A stretch of DNA of 33,398 nt from an uncultured Oscillospiraceae bacterium (lineage in GTDB: Bacteria; Bacillota; Clostridia; Oscillospirales; Oscillospiraceae): NCBI GenBank assembly GCA_910584045.1, contig CAJTYO010000027.1:1-33398 (forward strand), given 5' to 3'. Shown in pieces: positions 31,441 to 33,398 of the stretch (position 1 is the stretch's first letter; the number at the start of each line of letters is the position of its first letter). A program made the translations under genes and the position numbers. Under the pieces are notes generated by a model. The model was not told the DNA's origin and searched no databases. It worked only from the letters and a program-made list of their open reading frames with translations.

Positions 31441-32508
31441 TCAGCGGACAGATCGGGCCAGATCTGTACCGGTCTGCCCGGGGTTTAGGTCAACAAGGCC
31501 GTCCATTACGCGGGTAGGCGTCCACTCCGCATCCTGCTCAGGCTCCTCGGGGCTCTCTGCGGGTTCGCCGGCCTTCTGGGAGAGGTCCGCAGGCTCCTCC
31601 GGGACATCCTCGGTCTCGGCCGGGGCGGATTCCTCCGGGCCGGCCAGGGAGAGGGGGGAGTCGGTGCGGGCGTGAGAGGAGAAGTATGTGTAACCATAGA
31701 AGTGGTCAGGCTGGGGCAGCTCGCCGTAGTAATAGGCCATCAACTCCGTCACCGTAACCAGCTGGTAGCCCTGCTCCTGAAGCCAGGGGACCAGCTCCGC
31801 CACTGCCTGGACAGTACTGTCATAAATGCTGTGCATCAGGATGATCTCTCCGTCCAGGTCACCGTAGTTCTGCACATAGTCGATCACTGTCTGAGCATCG
31901 CGGCTGCGCCAGTCCTCCGTATCCACGGTCCAGGTGACCATGGAGCGGCCCGTGGCGGTCTTCACCGTCTTATTCACCGCACCGTAGGGTGGCCGGACCA
32001 GTGTGGGCGCAGGAGCCCCTGCGAGGATGAAGGCCTCATCCGCCTCATCCAAATCCCGGAGAAGGGACTTCTTTCGCAGCTTGCTCAGATCCTTGTGGGC
32101 ATTGGAGTGGCTGGCGACCTCACAGCCCATCTCCGCCATGCGCGTCACGGGCTGGGGGCAGTGCGCCACATTTCGGCCAACCTCGAAAAAGGTAGCTAAG
32201 GCATGGTTTTCCTCAAGAATATCCAGAATCTGGTTGGAGTAGATTTCGTCAGGACCGTCGTCAAAGGTGAGGGCCACCATGGGCTTATAGGGATCGATGA
32301 TCCGGACGTAGGGCTCTTCAGGCGCATCGGGCTCTGCGTCGGGTTCGGGCGCTTCGGTCTCCTCGGCCTCCTCTGGCTCCACGGGCTGGGCGGACGCGTC
32401 CAGGGGCGCGGGTTGGCTGCCGCCATCGGAAGAGGCGGCCCGCCCCACGCAGGAGGTGCAGGTAAAGAGTAGCAAGATGGCTAAGGAGAGGGATAAAAGA
32501 CGGTTCAT
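31441..32508 (-). CDS. Polysaccharide deacetylase (NodB fold), exported and probably lipid-anchored
   Basis: The 355 residues begin with an export signal (MNRLLSLSLAILLLFTCTSC; C17 or C20 could be lipidated). An acidic Pro/Glu/Ala linker (about 30-66) leads to the NodB domain: TFDDGP (81-86, catalytic Asp then metal Asp), SHSNAH (H134 and H138), RPPYG (172-176) and later LMHSIYD. The enzyme should deacetylate peptidoglycan or another cell-wall glycan in a metal-dependent way. After about residue 290 a second acidic low-complexity tail follows. The start has AAGGAAG upstream and its own promoter. Confidence 0.93.
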   Translation of the reverse strand: MNRLLSLSLAILLLFTCTSCVGRAASSDGGSQPAPLDASAQPVEPEEAEETEAPEPDAEPDAPEEPYVRIIDPYKPMVALTFDDGPDEIYSNQILDILEENHALATFFEVGRNVAHCPQPVTRMAEMGCEVASHSNAHKDLSKLRKKSLLRDLDEADEAFILAGAPAPTLVRPPYGAVNKTVKTATGRSMVTWTVDTEDWRSRDAQTVIDYVQNYGDLDGEIILMHSIYDSTVQAVAELVPWLQEQGYQLVTVTELMAYYYGELPQPDHFYGYTYFSSHARTDSPLSLAGPEESAPAETEDVPEEPADLSQKAGEPAESPEEPEQDAEWTPTRVMDGLVDLNPGQTGTDLARSVR

Positions 32509-32555
32509 GGCACGGACTTCCTTCGACGGTATTTGACAGAATTCTTTTCTTTTCT

Positions 32556-32584
32556 ATTATCTACCTAACCGTCCGGAAAAGCAA
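32556..32584 (-). promoter_or_regulatory. Promoter of the polysaccharide deacetylase gene
   Basis: On the minus strand, TTGCTT (32579-32584) and GATAAT (32556-32561) are 17 bases apart, about 41 bases of leader before the ATG at 32508. Confidence 0.7.
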
Positions 32585-32817
32585 GTGGGAATTGGTTACA
32601 ATTTAAATATATTTCAGAACCTGTAATCATAACTGTGGGACGCTGGATAGACGAGAACTATTCTCATCAGACAAGAAGATTTTCCCGTGGAGCGCCGCGG
32701 AGCGGCCCACGGCAACAATCCTGACGGATTGCAAGGACGCAGTATGGCGGGAAAAGGTGTCACGCCTGTTGTTTGGTGCGGTCAAAGAAGCCTCGTCCCG
32801 TGTGGCGGTCAGTGACA

Positions 32818-32870
32818 AAAAGTACGCTCCTTCCCGCGGCTTTACGCCATCGAAAAAGGAGCGTACTTTT
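32818..32870. terminator. Terminator downstream of gap
   Basis: AAAAGTACGCTCCTT (32818-32832) and its exact complement (32856-32870) form a 15-bp stem around a 23-base loop. On the minus strand a TTTT run closes the stem. It lies 61 bases past the gap stop codon. Confidence 0.85.
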
Positions 32871-32931
32871 CTTACAGTTCACCAAGCGGCGGCTGACGAA
32901 GTGTCTGCCCCGCCAGACTCAGTTTGTTATC

Positions 32932-33398
32932 TTACTTGTGGTCCACGCTGTACATGTGCTTGATGAGTTCCAACACCTTGTTGGAGTAACCCATCTCGTT
33001 GTCGTACCAGCTGACGACCTTCACGAAGGTGTCGGTCAGCGCGATGCCGGCCTTGGCGTCGAAGATGGAGGTGCGGGCATCGCCCAGGAAGTCGGCGGAG
33101 ACAACATCCTCGTCGGTGTAGCCCAGGATGCCCTTCAGCTCGCCCTCGCTGGCCTTCTTCATAGCCGCGCAGATCTCGTCGTACTTGGCGGGCTTGGCCA
33201 GATTCACAGTCAGGTCCACCACGGACACGTCCAAAGTGGGAACGCGCATGGACATACCGGTCAGCTTACCGTTGAGCTCGGGGATGACCTTACCCACGGC
33301 CTTGGCGGCGCCGGTGGAGGAGGGGATGATATTGCCGGAGGCTGCACGGCCGCCGCGCCAATCCTTCAGGGAGGGACCGTCAACGGTCTTCTGGGTGG
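32932..33398 (-). CDS. gap: Glyceraldehyde-3-phosphate dehydrogenase, C-terminal part (cut by window edge)
   Basis: This glycolytic enzyme oxidises glyceraldehyde-3-phosphate with NAD+ and phosphate. The frame is open to the right edge, so the 5' half, with the NAD-binding loop and catalytic Cys, is missing. Visible are TQKTVDGPSLKDWRGGRAAS, IPSSTGAAKAVGKV, LTGMSMRVPTLDVSVVDLT and SWYDNEMGYSNKV, all family-standard. The Arg of RVPT binds phosphate. A terminator follows. The apparent start at 33297 is an internal GTG and not the real one. Confidence 0.97.
   Translation of the reverse strand, partial: TQKTVDGPSLKDWRGGRAASGNIIPSSTGAAKAVGKVIPELNGKLTGMSMRVPTLDVSVVDLTVNLAKPAKYDEICAAMKKASEGELKGILGYTDEDVVSADFLGDARTSIFDAKAGIALTDTFVKVVSWYDNEMGYSNKVLELIKHMYSVDHK

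Larger units (their letters stand above)
32509..32931. other. 423-base stretch between the deacetylase and gap genes
   Basis: No gene can be supported. The left end holds the promoter of the deacetylase gene (32556-32584). The middle (32630-32815) is unremarkable save for CCGTGG/CCACGG dyads near 32694-32712. The minus-strand open frame of about 63 residues in it has no ribosome site and no recognised family. The right end holds the gap terminator. Confidence 0.65.

Noticed and set aside
32627..32818. 63-residue minus-strand open frame
   Set aside because: No ribosome site, no family recognised, and it begins at the edge of the gap terminator.
1..33398. tRNA, rRNA or CRISPR array
   Set aside because: I looked for cloverleaf ends, rRNA-like blocks and regularly spaced direct repeats on both strands and saw none; a covariance search would be the proper test.

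Overview
This 33.4 kb, GC-rich window looks like chromosome of a Gram-positive anaerobe of class Clostridia, probably near the Oscillospiraceae (Flavonifractor/Lawsonibacter-like). The case rests on strong GGAGG ribosome sites, YesL/YesM/YesN-type sugar regulation, a YtrA-type GntR/ABC operon, Ktr/Trk potassium uptake, MATE exporters and several lone GNAT acetyltransferases. The genus is an inference. I saw no rRNA, tRNA, CRISPR array or prophage.

Layout. 1-53: start of a small Cys-rich gene leaving the window. 54-667: gene-free and full of inverted repeats. 668-2478 (-): proC and tsaD. 2753-5857 (-): YtrA-like GntR repressor, ABC ATPase and ABC permease behind a promoter that abuts a perfect 10-bp dyad. 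6062-9396 (-): MATE exporter, cysteine desulfurase, GNAT. 9489-11845 (+): two GNATs and mtaB. 11868-12560: gene decay, including an IS5-type transposase remnant. 12561-16399: rhomboid-fold protein without the catalytic dyad (+), Spx/ArsC-like protein (-), GNAT overlapping a sirtuin (+), second MATE exporter (+).

16489-27329 (-): a ten-gene carbohydrate locus. In transcription order it is a YesL-like membrane protein, AraC-type response regulator, YesM-type histidine kinase, solute-binding lipoprotein, two permeases, a xylose-isomerase-like TIM barrel, two Gfo/Idh/MocA dehydrogenases and a second TIM barrel. It has no glycosidase, sugar kinase or transport ATPase. Paired oxidoreductases and paired metal-dependent TIM barrels suggest oxidation-based (3-keto) glycoside or inositol-type chemistry on an unphosphorylated substrate. 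This is the most interesting system here.

27545-30492 (-): ktrB, ktrA and a LysR regulator from one promoter. 30579-32508 (-): endonuclease/exonuclease/phosphatase-family enzyme and a polysaccharide deacetylase with acidic low-complexity tails. 32932-end (-): 3' part of gap (GAPDH).

Two tRNA A37 enzymes (TsaD and MtaB) lie about 9 kb apart and act in sequence on the same nucleotide. Start sites were reset from the longest open frame wherever a clear ribosome site or conserved N-terminus required it.
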